Assembly (NCBI GenBank): GCA_900556515.1
Contig: USPH01000060.1
Span: 1 to 7,507, forward strand
From: an uncultured Collinsella sp.
GTDB lineage: Bacteria; Actinomycetota; Coriobacteriia; Coriobacteriales; Coriobacteriaceae
Reading direction: 5' to 3'
Length of the DNA: 7,507 nucleotides
The position numbers and the translations under genes were made by a program. Shown here piece after piece: positions 1-6,398 of this stretch. The notes beneath the pieces are model-generated. The model worked only from the letters and a program-made list of their open reading frames with translations. It was not told where the DNA came from and ran no database searches. The stretch's first letter is position 1, and each line of letters opens with the position of its first letter.

Positions 1-49
1 ACGAGATCTGCGCATGTCTCGTGGGCTCGGAGATGTGTATAAGAGACAG
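1..49 (+). other. Untrimmed Illumina Nextera adapter (artefact)
   Basis: This is not genomic DNA. Bases 1-7 (ACGAGAT) match the end of the Illumina P7 primer. Bases 8-15 (CTGCGCAT) sit where the 8-base i7 index belongs. Bases 16-30 (GTCTCGTGGGCTCGG) are the Nextera read-2 adapter, and 31-49 (AGATGTGTATAAGAGACAG) are the 19-base Tn5 mosaic end. The order and spacing are exactly those of a Nextera library molecule. The reading frame of the following gene meets a TAA at 40-42 inside the adapter, which must not be read as an upstream stop. Genomic sequence begins at base 50. Confidence 0.98.
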
Positions 50-1554
50 ACTACACCTATGTCCTCGAGAACGAGGACAAGCTGCGCGGCATCGTCATCA
101 CGCACGGCCATGAGGATCACACCGGTTCGCTCCCGTACCTGCTGCAGGACCTCAACAACAAGGTCCCCATCTTCTCGAGCAAGTTGACGCTCGGATTCAT
201 CGAGGGCAAGCTCGCCGAATTCCGTATCCGCGCCCCCAAGTTCCGTGAGGTGCACGGCGGCAGCCACGTCAACCTCGGGTGCATCTCCGTCGACTTCTTC
301 TCGATGACGCACTCCATCCCCGGGGCGCTCGGCGTGTTCATCCGCACCCCGCAGGGAACCGTCATGCACACCGGCGACTTCAAGCTCGACCAGACGCCCA
401 TCGACGGCGTCACGCCCGACTACGCCGCTATCAGCCGCTTTGCCAAGCAGGGCATCGACCTGCTGCTTTCCGACTCCACCAATGCCACGGTTCCCGGCTT
501 TACCAAGTCCGAGGCCGAGGTTGGCCCCAATCTGCTGCACGCCATCAAGAACGCCCCGGGTCGCGTGTTCGTCGCGTCGTTCTCGAGCCATATCCATCGC
601 CTGCAGCAGATCTGCGATGCCGCCCGCAAGTGCGGCCGTAAGGTCGTTGTGACCGGTCGCTCCATGCTCACCAACACCCGCGTGGCGCGTGAGCTGGGCT
701 ACCTCAACATCGACGATGCCGATATCATCGATGCCTTCGATATCGATAACCTGCCCGACGACAAGATCGTCGTCATGTGCACCGGTTCGCAGGGCGAGCC
801 GCTGTCGGCCCTGTCCCGCATGGCCAACGGAGAGCACAAGACGCTCTCCATCCACGAGGGCGATACCGTTATCCTCTCGGCAACGCCGGTCCCCGGTAAC
901 GAGAAAGCCGTCCAGCAGGTCGTCAACAGCCTGGCCAAGCTCGGTTGCGACGTGTGGGATAAGAACCGAGCTCTTGTCCACGTCTCGGGCCACGGTAGCC
1001 AGGAGGAGCTCAAGCTCCTGATGGCCATGGCCAAGCCCACGTACTTTATGCCGGTTCACGGTGAAGCCGTGCATCTGCGCGCCCATGCCCAGCTGGCTCG
1101 CAAGATGGGCATCAAGGACGATCATATCTTTATCCTCGATAACGGCGACACGCTCGAGATGCGCGGCGGTATCGTTAAACGCGGTACGCCCGTCGAGTCC
1201 GGCGTCGTCTACGTCGACGGCCTGCGTATCGGCGATACCGACCCCATCGTCCTGCGCGATCGTCAGAAGCTCGCCAACGACGGTATGGTTACCGCTGTTG
1301 CCATCGTCTCGCTCAAGCACAAGAAGATCGAGGCCATCGAGTTCTCGGGCCGCGGCGTCTCGTTTGCCATCGATGACCAGTTCTCCGAGGATGCCTCCGC
1401 GTCCATCATGAAGACGATCGAGAAGGGCAAGTTCAGCTTTACGAGCAGCGGTTCCGATGCCATTCGCAAGGCCGTGCGCGATTCGCTCTCTAACTTTATC
1501 TGGAGCCGTACGCGCACCCGCCCGATGATCATCCCGGTCGTCATGGAGGTTTAG
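50..1554 (+). CDS. rnj: Ribonuclease J, N-terminus missing (5' partial)
   Basis: A metallo-beta-lactamase/beta-CASP ribonuclease acting in mRNA decay and 5'-end maturation of RNAs in the cytoplasm; the family has 5'-3' exonuclease and endonuclease activity and binds two zinc ions. The frame is open from codon 52-54 to TAG at 1552-1554, giving 500 visible residues. The zinc motif HGHEDH lies at 103-120 (visible residues 18-23), followed by THSIPGA (His 87), TGDFKLD (Asp 109), the beta-CASP motif SGHGSQEEL (His 314) and MPVHGE (His 336). Adding about 55 residues puts these close to the Bacillus RNase J1 catalytic positions (H74/H76/D78/H79, H142, D164, H390, from memory), so some 55 or more residues are missing and the full protein would be near the usual 555. 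The TTG at 184 is an internal Leu codon lying after the zinc motif, so it is not the start. The truncation is caused by the adapter junction and is not a mutation. The ftsK ribosome-binding site lies within its last codons. Confidence 0.97.
1545..1549 (+). promoter_or_regulatory. ftsK Shine-Dalgarno inside the end of rnj
   Basis: GGAGG lies 6 bases before the TTG at 1556 and within the last codons of rnj. No in-frame ATG occurs until well into the membrane domain, so this site decides the TTG start. Its position inside rnj, with only one base between the two genes, suggests translational coupling. Confidence 0.85.
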
Positions 1555-1555
1555 T

Positions 1556-4336
1556 TTGGCGCGCGGATCTGCACAAAACGCCAAAGGCAATAAGGCCAAC
1601 AACCAACCGGCATCTGCTAAGGGTGCCGGTTCCCATCTGCGTGCCAATAAGGGCCACGAGTCCGAGTTCGATGATTTCGAGCCCTTGGTCGAGCCCTCGG
1701 CCAACCGCGATATCGCCGGCGTGGTCATTGCCGTTTTGGCGATTGCGTCCTTTATTGCCGTGATTTCGCCGGCGACTGCGCCCGTTACGGCTGCGGTTGC
1801 CGGTTTCTACCACTTGGGCTTTGGTCTGGGCGCCTACGTGCTGCCGATCGTCATTTTGCTGTTTGCCGCCACGCTCTTTTTAGGCGAGGACTCGCCGCTC
1901 AACGCGCGCTCTGTTGCGGGCGGCGCCGTGGTCTTTATCGCCGTCGTCTCCATTCTTTCGTTGATGGTGCCAGGTACGAGCGACTCGTGCGACCTTATGT
2001 TCACGCCGCAAAATCTGTCCGCCTCGGGTGGCTACATCGGTGCGTTTATTGCGAGTGCGCTGCAAAATGCCCTGGGTAAGCCTATCGCGATGGTAGTCCT
2101 GCTGGGCCTTGTCGTCGTGGGCTTGGTCATCATTGGCTTTTCGGTGGGCGGCGTTTTGCGCTCTGCCCGCGACCGTGCGGCAGATTTTGCCGAGCGCCGT
2201 CGTGCCGACGTCAACGCGAGTCCGTGGGGTGACGATGAGGCCCTGTCGGTGCCTGGTGTCGCCCGTCCGCATCTGAGCATTCTTCGTCAAAAGGGCTCCG
2301 ATGCGGCCGTGACTACGGTTATGGGTAGCGAAGTCGATCCGATTCTGGACGATGAGGACGTGGACGAAGATCCGTTTGTCGACGTGTCTGAGGCCGTGGA
2401 GGCCGAGCGGGCCAAGACAACGCTGTTGCTGCGCCGCCATGCCAAGAAGGGCAAGGCTGCGCCCAAACTCAATACGAGTGAGCCCGACCCGTCTTGGTCC
2501 GAGAGCGAGATTGAGCTCACCGAGGGTGATGACGAGGACGACGAGGCTCCGATTGAGACCGCAAAGACAACTTTGCTGCCGCGTCGCCATGCAAAGCGCG
2601 ACCAGGTAACCGGTCAGCTTTCGATGGAAGACGACCCCGATAAGATCGACGAGTCCGAGCCGCCGTTTGCCGTGAATCCTGTCTCGGCAGCACCTCAGAT
2701 CCCCGACTTCTTGAAGCATCCCAAGGTTGCCGATGCGCCTGCCTTGAGTGCTGTCGAATCGGCTGCGGCCAGCGATGGGGGAACGGACGGCGGCGCCGCA
2801 GATAACGAGGGCGAAGAAGAGGACGGCCTCAAACTTCCGCCACTTGAGATTCTGCATGCCAACCCGCAGTCGGCTTCCGCTGCGTCTTCGGACAAGGAGC
2901 TGGAGCAAACTGCCGAGTCGCTGCAGTCGACCCTGCTTGAGTTTGGCCGCAGCGCCCGCGTGGTCGGCTGGATCGCCGGCCCCACGGTGACGACCTTTAA
3001 GCTGCAACCTGGCGAGGGCGAGCGCGTGAGCAAGATTTCGAGCCTCGAGGACGATATCGCGCTTTCGCTCGCAGCTCAGTCGGTTCGTATCTTTGCCCCG
3101 ATCCCCGGCACGTCGCTCGTGGGTATCGAGATCCCCAATCGCAAGCGCCAGAACGTCAACCTGGGCGACGTGCTGCCCTATGTGAAGGGCGGTCCGCTCG
3201 AGCTGGCCATCGGTCGCGATGCCGAGGGTACGCCGGTCGTCGCCGACCTCGCCAAGATGCCCCACCTGCTGATCGCCGGTACCACGGGTTCCGGTAAGTC
3301 GGTCATGATCAACTCCATCATCACGACCTTGCTCATGCGCGCCCTTCCCGAGGACGTTCGCCTGATCATGGTCGACCCCAAGCGCGTCGAGCTTGCGGGC
3401 TATAACGGTCTGCCGCATCTTTACGTGCCTGTAGTGACCGAGCCCAAGCAGGCCGCGAGTGCTCTGCAATGGGCCGTGTCCGAGATGGAGCGTCGCCTGA
3501 AGGTCTTCGAGCGTCTCAACGTGCGTAAGATCTCGACCTACAACGAAAAGCAGGCCGCCGGCGAGTTTGAGCATTACGATAACCCGCCGCAAAAGATGCC
3601 CTACCTGGTCATCATCATCGACGAGCTCTCGGACCTGATGATGGTCGCCGGTAAGGATGTCGAGGCCTCGATCGTGCGTATTGCTCAGCTGGGCCGTGCC
3701 GCCGGTATCCACCTTATCGTGGCCACGCAGCGCCCGAGCTCCAACGTGGTGACGGGCCTTATCAAGGCTAACATCACCAACCGCATCGCCTTTAACGTCG
3801 CCACGGGTATCGACTCGCGCGTCATCATTGATCAGATGGGCGCCGAAAAGCTCACTGGTTTGGGCGACATGCTGTTCTCAAAGGTCGACTGGGGCAAGCC
3901 TCGCCGTATCCAGGGCTGCTTTGTCTCGGATGACGAAATCAACGAGATTGTCGAGTTCGTCAAGTCGCAGAGCGAGCCCGACTACCACGAGGAGATCCTG
4001 TCTGCCGTGGCGCCCGCTTCCATGTCCATGGCGGGTGGCGGCGGCATTGTCCGCACCGGAGTCGCCGAGCCGCAAGACGATGATCCTCTCATTTGGGAAG
4101 CCGCCCATATTGTGGTGGAATCGCAGCTTGGCTCCACATCTGGCCTGCAACGTCGTCTGAAGGTTGGCTATGCGCGTGCCGGGCGTATTATGGACATGCT
4201 GGAAGAAAAGGGTGTCGTCGGCCCGCCCGACGGTTCCAAGCCGCGCGAGGTCCTGTTGGACGAGGAGGGGCTTGCCGCGCTGGAGTCTGTCGACGCCGAG
4301 ATGGCACGTGAAGATCGTGAGTTTGGAGGATTCTGA
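1556..4336 (+). CDS. ftsK: DNA translocase FtsK/SpoIIIE family
   Basis: A membrane-anchored, ATP-driven double-stranded DNA pump that clears and aligns chromosome ends at the division septum. It has 926 residues from a TTG start. Residues 1-50 are a polar cytoplasmic leader. Hydrophobic segments at about 51-72, 80-110, 117-138 and 157-197 make a four-helix membrane domain. Residues about 200-424 are an acidic, low-complexity linker. The motor starts near 425 (LKLPPLEIL), with the alpha domain to about 545, Walker A GTTGSGKS at 575-582 (Lys 581), Walker B IIIDE with Asp 689/Glu 690, and the ATQRPS segment following. Residues about 841-902 form the winged-helix gamma domain that reads polar DNA guide sequences. 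All key motor residues are present. The gene begins one base after rnj and its TGA overlaps the rodZ ATG by one base. The linker carries a duplicated basic motif, listed separately. FtsK and SpoIIIE cannot be told apart by sequence alone; without evidence of sporulation, FtsK is the safer name. Confidence 0.97.
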   Translation: MARGSAQNAKGNKANNQPASAKGAGSHLRANKGHESEFDDFEPLVEPSANRDIAGVVIAVLAIASFIAVISPATAPVTAAVAGFYHLGFGLGAYVLPIVILLFAATLFLGEDSPLNARSVAGGAVVFIAVVSILSLMVPGTSDSCDLMFTPQNLSASGGYIGAFIASALQNALGKPIAMVVLLGLVVVGLVIIGFSVGGVLRSARDRAADFAERRRADVNASPWGDDEALSVPGVARPHLSILRQKGSDAAVTTVMGSEVDPILDDEDVDEDPFVDVSEAVEAERAKTTLLLRRHAKKGKAAPKLNTSEPDPSWSESEIELTEGDDEDDEAPIETAKTTLLPRRHAKRDQVTGQLSMEDDPDKIDESEPPFAVNPVSAAPQIPDFLKHPKVADAPALSAVESAAASDGGTDGGAADNEGEEEDGLKLPPLEILHANPQSASAASSDKELEQTAESLQSTLLEFGRSARVVGWIAGPTVTTFKLQPGEGERVSKISSLEDDIALSLAAQSVRIFAPIPGTSLVGIEIPNRKRQNVNLGDVLPYVKGGPLELAIGRDAEGTPVVADLAKMPHLLIAGTTGSGKSVMINSIITTLLMRALPEDVRLIMVDPKRVELAGYNGLPHLYVPVVTEPKQAASALQWAVSEMERRLKVFERLNVRKISTYNEKQAAGEFEHYDNPPQKMPYLVIIIDELSDLMMVAGKDVEASIVRIAQLGRAAGIHLIVATQRPSSNVVTGLIKANITNRIAFNVATGIDSRVIIDQMGAEKLTGLGDMLFSKVDWGKPRRIQGCFVSDDEINEIVEFVKSQSEPDYHEEILSAVAPASMSMAGGGGIVRTGVAEPQDDDPLIWEAAHIVVESQLGSTSGLQRRLKVGYARAGRIMDMLEEKGVVGPPDGSKPREVLLDEEGLAALESVDAEMAREDREFGGF
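2411..2449 (+). repeat. FtsK linker basic motif, copy 1
   Basis: Encodes AKTTLLLRRHAKK (FtsK residues 286-298) within a strongly acidic linker. Copy 2, at 2561-2599, differs in two residues. The copies start exactly 150 bases (50 codons) apart, and many of their codons differ silently. Confidence 0.85.
2561..2599 (+). repeat. FtsK linker basic motif, copy 2
   Basis: Encodes AKTTLLPRRHAKR (FtsK residues 336-348). Eleven of 13 residues match copy 1, with Leu to Pro at position 7 and Lys to Arg at the end. Flanking linker sequence is not clearly similar between copies, so only the short motif is preserved. Confidence 0.85.
4325..4330 (+). promoter_or_regulatory. rodZ Shine-Dalgarno inside the end of ftsK
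   Basis: GGAGGA lies 5 bases before the ATG at 4336 and inside the last FtsK codons. Together with the TGATG stop/start overlap it supports coupled translation of the two membrane proteins and fixes the rodZ start. Confidence 0.88.
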
Positions 4337-5847
4337 TGGCTGCACGCTTTGGTGACATGCTGCTCGAGCAGCGTCGCCGAATGGGCCTTTCCATTCAGCA
4401 GGTCGCCAACACCATCAAAATCAGGCCGCAGATCATCGAGTTTTTCGAGACCGGTAACTTTGCTTCGATGCCGCCGCGCGGCTATGCGCAGGGCATGATT
4501 TCGAGTTATGCTCGCTTTTTGGGCCTCAATCCGCGCGAGGTCGTCAATGCCTACTTTGACGACCTGATGGCTTACGAACGCGAGACGTCGCAGCAGGGCG
4601 GTCGTTTTCAGGACGCCGCCGGCTACGTCAATTCGCGCTCCTCGGTCGATAACGGGCGCTTCCTGATGGTTCAGGGCGGTCGTTCGACCCGCTATGGACA
4701 GTGTCCTCAGCAGGCCGGTTATATTACCGAGACGGGTTCGGGCGAGGAGATTCGCTCACAGCGTGACCGGTTCCGCAGTACGCCGATGCCCGAGGACCGT
4801 GCACTTCCCGCTGCCCGCGGCGTGGCGCGTGACCCTCGTGCCGGCTACGGCGACGGCGGCTATTCCGATCGCGGTCATCGTGGTGTCTCCACCGGACGCT
4901 CTCGCGGTGGCTATGCGGATGCCGATACCACGCAGGTGACGCCGCGTCTTCGCTCTCAATCACAGCCGTATGGCCAGCGCTCTTCGGCTCCGCGCTCGGG
5001 CCAGCGTGGCTATCAAGGCCGCGGTGAGCTTGCACCCCGCTCGGGTCAGCGCAGCCTTCAGGGCCAGGGCGGCTATCGCGGCCGTTCCGATAGCAATCGC
5101 GGCCGTATGCCTCAGGGAGGCGGCCGCAGCAGTTCCGGTCGTGGACGCGGCGGATCCCGTACTCCTCAAAACAACGGGCTCGATCCGCGTATCGTCTACG
5201 CCGGCATCGGTGCCGTGGTGTTGCTGCTGATTGTGCTCATCGTGGTGCTTCTGCGCGGCTGCGCATCTTCGACGCCCGAGACCACGCCCGAGACGCCCGC
5301 TGCTACCAAGACGACGACCAAGAAGTCTTCTAAGAAGTCCGAAACGGTCGACGAGGACGAAGACACCGATGAGGCGACGGATGAGTCGACTGATTCGGAC
5401 GCTACCAAGACGACGGCCAAGAAGGAAGAGAACGAGGTCACGAAGGTCAAAGTCTCCGTTGCCAAGGGAAAGACCGCGTGGATTGAGGTCAAGGTCGACG
5501 GCAAGTCGGTCTATGGCGCCCAAGCGACTGGCCCCTTTGAGCAGGAGTACTCGCCCGAGTCCTCGATCGAGATCACCACGTCCAAGCCTTCCGATGTCAC
5601 CGTTACCAAGAACGGTGAAAAGGTTCGTTACGATACCAAGACCTCGGGCGTGGCGCGTGTGACGATCACCGTTCCCAAGAAGGAGACGACTGATTCCGAG
5701 AATGGTGAAAGTTCTGATGGTACCGATACCACCGATGGTGCCGATACCACCGACGTTACCGATGCCCAGTCCACGGATGGCGCCGATACCACAACTGACG
5801 GTCAGACACCCACCGATTCTACCGACTATTCGTACGATAGCTACTAA
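4336..5847 (+). CDS. rodZ: RodZ-like HTH membrane protein with long disordered linkers
   Basis: RodZ proteins link the cytoskeleton or cell-wall elongation machinery to the membrane and support cell shape. Residues about 4-75 are a RodZ-type helix-turn-helix (LLEQRRRMGLSIQQVA, then IKIRPQIIEFFETGNF and RGYAQGMISSYARFLGL). Residues about 90-285 form an Arg/Gly/Ser/Gln-rich disordered linker. One membrane helix lies at 286-306 (IVYAGIGAVVLLLIVLIVVLL). A Thr/Lys/Asp/Glu-rich spacer follows to about 369, then an outer beta-rich domain at about 370-447 (KVKVSVAKGKTAWIEVKVDG onward) resembling the RodZ C-terminal domain, and a Thr/Asp/Ser tail to 503. The topology is probably N-in, C-out. At 503 residues it is clearly longer than E. 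coli RodZ (about 337); the excess is linker and tail. The cytoplasmic part has about 43 Arg but one Lys (Lys 28), while the outer part has about 20 Lys and two or three Arg. The RodZ call rests on the HTH, the topology and the outer domain; an actinobacterial target such as MreB cannot be seen from this window. Confidence 0.87.
   Translation: MAARFGDMLLEQRRRMGLSIQQVANTIKIRPQIIEFFETGNFASMPPRGYAQGMISSYARFLGLNPREVVNAYFDDLMAYERETSQQGGRFQDAAGYVNSRSSVDNGRFLMVQGGRSTRYGQCPQQAGYITETGSGEEIRSQRDRFRSTPMPEDRALPAARGVARDPRAGYGDGGYSDRGHRGVSTGRSRGGYADADTTQVTPRLRSQSQPYGQRSSAPRSGQRGYQGRGELAPRSGQRSLQGQGGYRGRSDSNRGRMPQGGGRSSSGRGRGGSRTPQNNGLDPRIVYAGIGAVVLLLIVLIVVLLRGCASSTPETTPETPAATKTTTKKSSKKSETVDEDEDTDEATDESTDSDATKTTAKKEENEVTKVKVSVAKGKTAWIEVKVDGKSVYGAQATGPFEQEYSPESSIEITTSKPSDVTVTKNGEKVRYDTKTSGVARVTITVPKKETTDSENGESSDGTDTTDGADTTDVTDAQSTDGADTTTDGQTPTDSTDYSYDSY
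4987..5076 (+). repeat. Two 45-base tandem repeats in the RodZ linker
   Basis: Two adjacent 15-codon units encode APRSGQRGYQGRGEL (residues 218-232) and APRSGQRSLQGQGGY (233-247). The first seven residues are identical. The DNA differs at several third positions, so the duplication is not very recent. The repeats lie in the Arg/Gly-rich cytoplasmic linker. Confidence 0.8.
5716..5793 (+). repeat. 18-base imperfect repeats in the RodZ C-terminal tail
   Basis: Units at 5716-5733 and 5734-5751 are adjacent and nearly identical (one base differs), encoding DGTDTT and DGADTT (residues 461-472). A further unit at 5776-5793 encodes DGADTT (481-486), separated by a diverged DVTDAQST stretch. They make a flexible acidic Thr/Asp tail. 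Low-complexity coding repeats of this kind can vary in copy number between strains. Confidence 0.8.
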
Positions 5848-5859
5848 GCCGCTCGTACG
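5831..5859 (+). promoter_or_regulatory. Possible intercistronic hairpin over the rodZ stop codon
   Basis: CGTACGA at 5831-5837 can pair with TCGTACG at 5853-5859, and GC at 5840-5841 with GC at 5851-5852, leaving a TA bulge and a 9-base loop (5842-5850) that contains the rodZ TAA. No run of T follows, so it is not an intrinsic terminator. It ends one base before the yajQ Shine-Dalgarno, so it could affect coupling or mRNA processing. The pairing is seen in the sequence; any function is inference. Confidence 0.4.
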
Positions 5860-5860
5860 C

Positions 5861-5867
5861 GAAAGGA
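5861..5867 (+). promoter_or_regulatory. yajQ Shine-Dalgarno
   Basis: GAAAGGA lies 6 bases before the ATG at 5874, within the 26-base gap after rodZ. The same heptamer precedes rimO. Confidence 0.85.
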
Positions 5868-5873
5868 AACATC

Positions 5874-6371
5874 ATGGCTAAAGATTCCAGCTTCGACGTC
5901 GTGTCCGAGGTCAACATGCAAGAGGTCGACAACGCCTTCCAGCAGACCACGCGCGAGATTTCCCAGCGCTATGACCTTAAGGATTCCGGCGCCACGATCG
6001 AGTTTTCGAAGGGCGACAAGCTCTTTACGATCAGCGCCCCGGCTGACTTTGTCTCTAAGCAGATTATCGACGTGCTGAGCTCCAAGCTCATCAAGCGCGG
6101 CATCGACCTCAAGGCTGTCTCGTGGGATGCTCCACAGGCGGCGTCGGGCGGCACCGTGCGCGTGCTCGGCCATGTCGTCGAGGGTATCGACCAGGCGACC
6201 GCCAAGAAGATCAATAAGGACATCAAGGACCAAAAGCTTAAGGTCAAGGTAGCCATCGAGGCCGACAAGCTGCGTGTTTCCTCTGCTTCGAAGGACGCGT
6301 TGCAGACCGTGATCCAGTTCCTGCGCGACCAGGACTACGGCCAGCCGCTACAGTTCACCAACTACCGCTAA
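5874..6371 (+). CDS. yajQ: YajQ-family nucleotide-binding protein (UPF0234)
   Basis: A small cytoplasmic protein of 165 residues, close to the usual family length (about 160-165), and complete from ATG to TAA at 6369-6371. Family hallmarks visible are SFDVVSEV near the N-terminus (residues 6-13), the QRYDLKDSGATIEF segment, KKINKDIKDQKLKVKVAIE in the second half, and the C-terminal FTNYR. The family fold is two small alpha/beta domains of ferredoxin/RNP-like type. Some members (Xanthomonas, Pseudomonas) bind cyclic di-GMP and modulate transcription through a partner regulator; others were reported to bind nucleotides or RNA. Which role applies here cannot be read from the sequence, and no such partner is encoded nearby. 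It lies 26 bases after rodZ and 27 bases before rimO, probably in the same transcript. Confidence 0.95.
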   Translation: MAKDSSFDVVSEVNMQEVDNAFQQTTREISQRYDLKDSGATIEFSKGDKLFTISAPADFVSKQIIDVLSSKLIKRGIDLKAVSWDAPQAASGGTVRVLGHVVEGIDQATAKKINKDIKDQKLKVKVAIEADKLRVSSASKDALQTVIQFLRDQDYGQPLQFTNYR

Positions 6372-6379
6372 TATCATTC

Positions 6380-6386
6380 GAAAGGA
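6380..6386 (+). promoter_or_regulatory. rimO Shine-Dalgarno
   Basis: GAAAGGA lies 12 bases before the ATG at 6399. The spacing is longer than for the other genes here. An in-frame TTG at 6411 would be even farther away, so the ATG is preferred. Confidence 0.7.
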
Positions 6387-6398
6387 CCGCTCTCCAAC

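Noticed and set aside
31..49. Tn5 mosaic end as evidence of a natural transposon
   Set aside because: It is preceded directly by the Nextera adapter and P7/index bases, so it derives from library preparation.
1420..1427. GAGAAGGG, like the Bacillus SpoIIIE guide sequence, just upstream of ftsK
   Set aside because: A single copy encoding Glu-Lys-Gly in conserved RNase J sequence is expected by chance. Only genome-wide strand and position bias could make it meaningful.
1880..3712. A 610-codon open frame on the minus strand, opposite ftsK
   Set aside because: It lies wholly antisense to an unmistakable ftsK with all motor motifs. Its translation has no recognisable domain and is rich in His, Arg, Gly and Asp, as expected when a GC-rich gene is read from the opposite strand.
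5245..5264. LLRGC after the RodZ membrane helix as a possible lipobox
   Set aside because: It follows an internal helix with N-in topology, some 300 residues from the N-terminus, and has Arg at the -2 position, so it is not a lipoprotein signal.
4960..5523. Minus-strand frame opposite the RodZ linker and membrane helix
   Set aside because: It reflects the low-complexity codons of the real gene and has a repetitive Ala/Arg/Leu composition without a recognisable fold.
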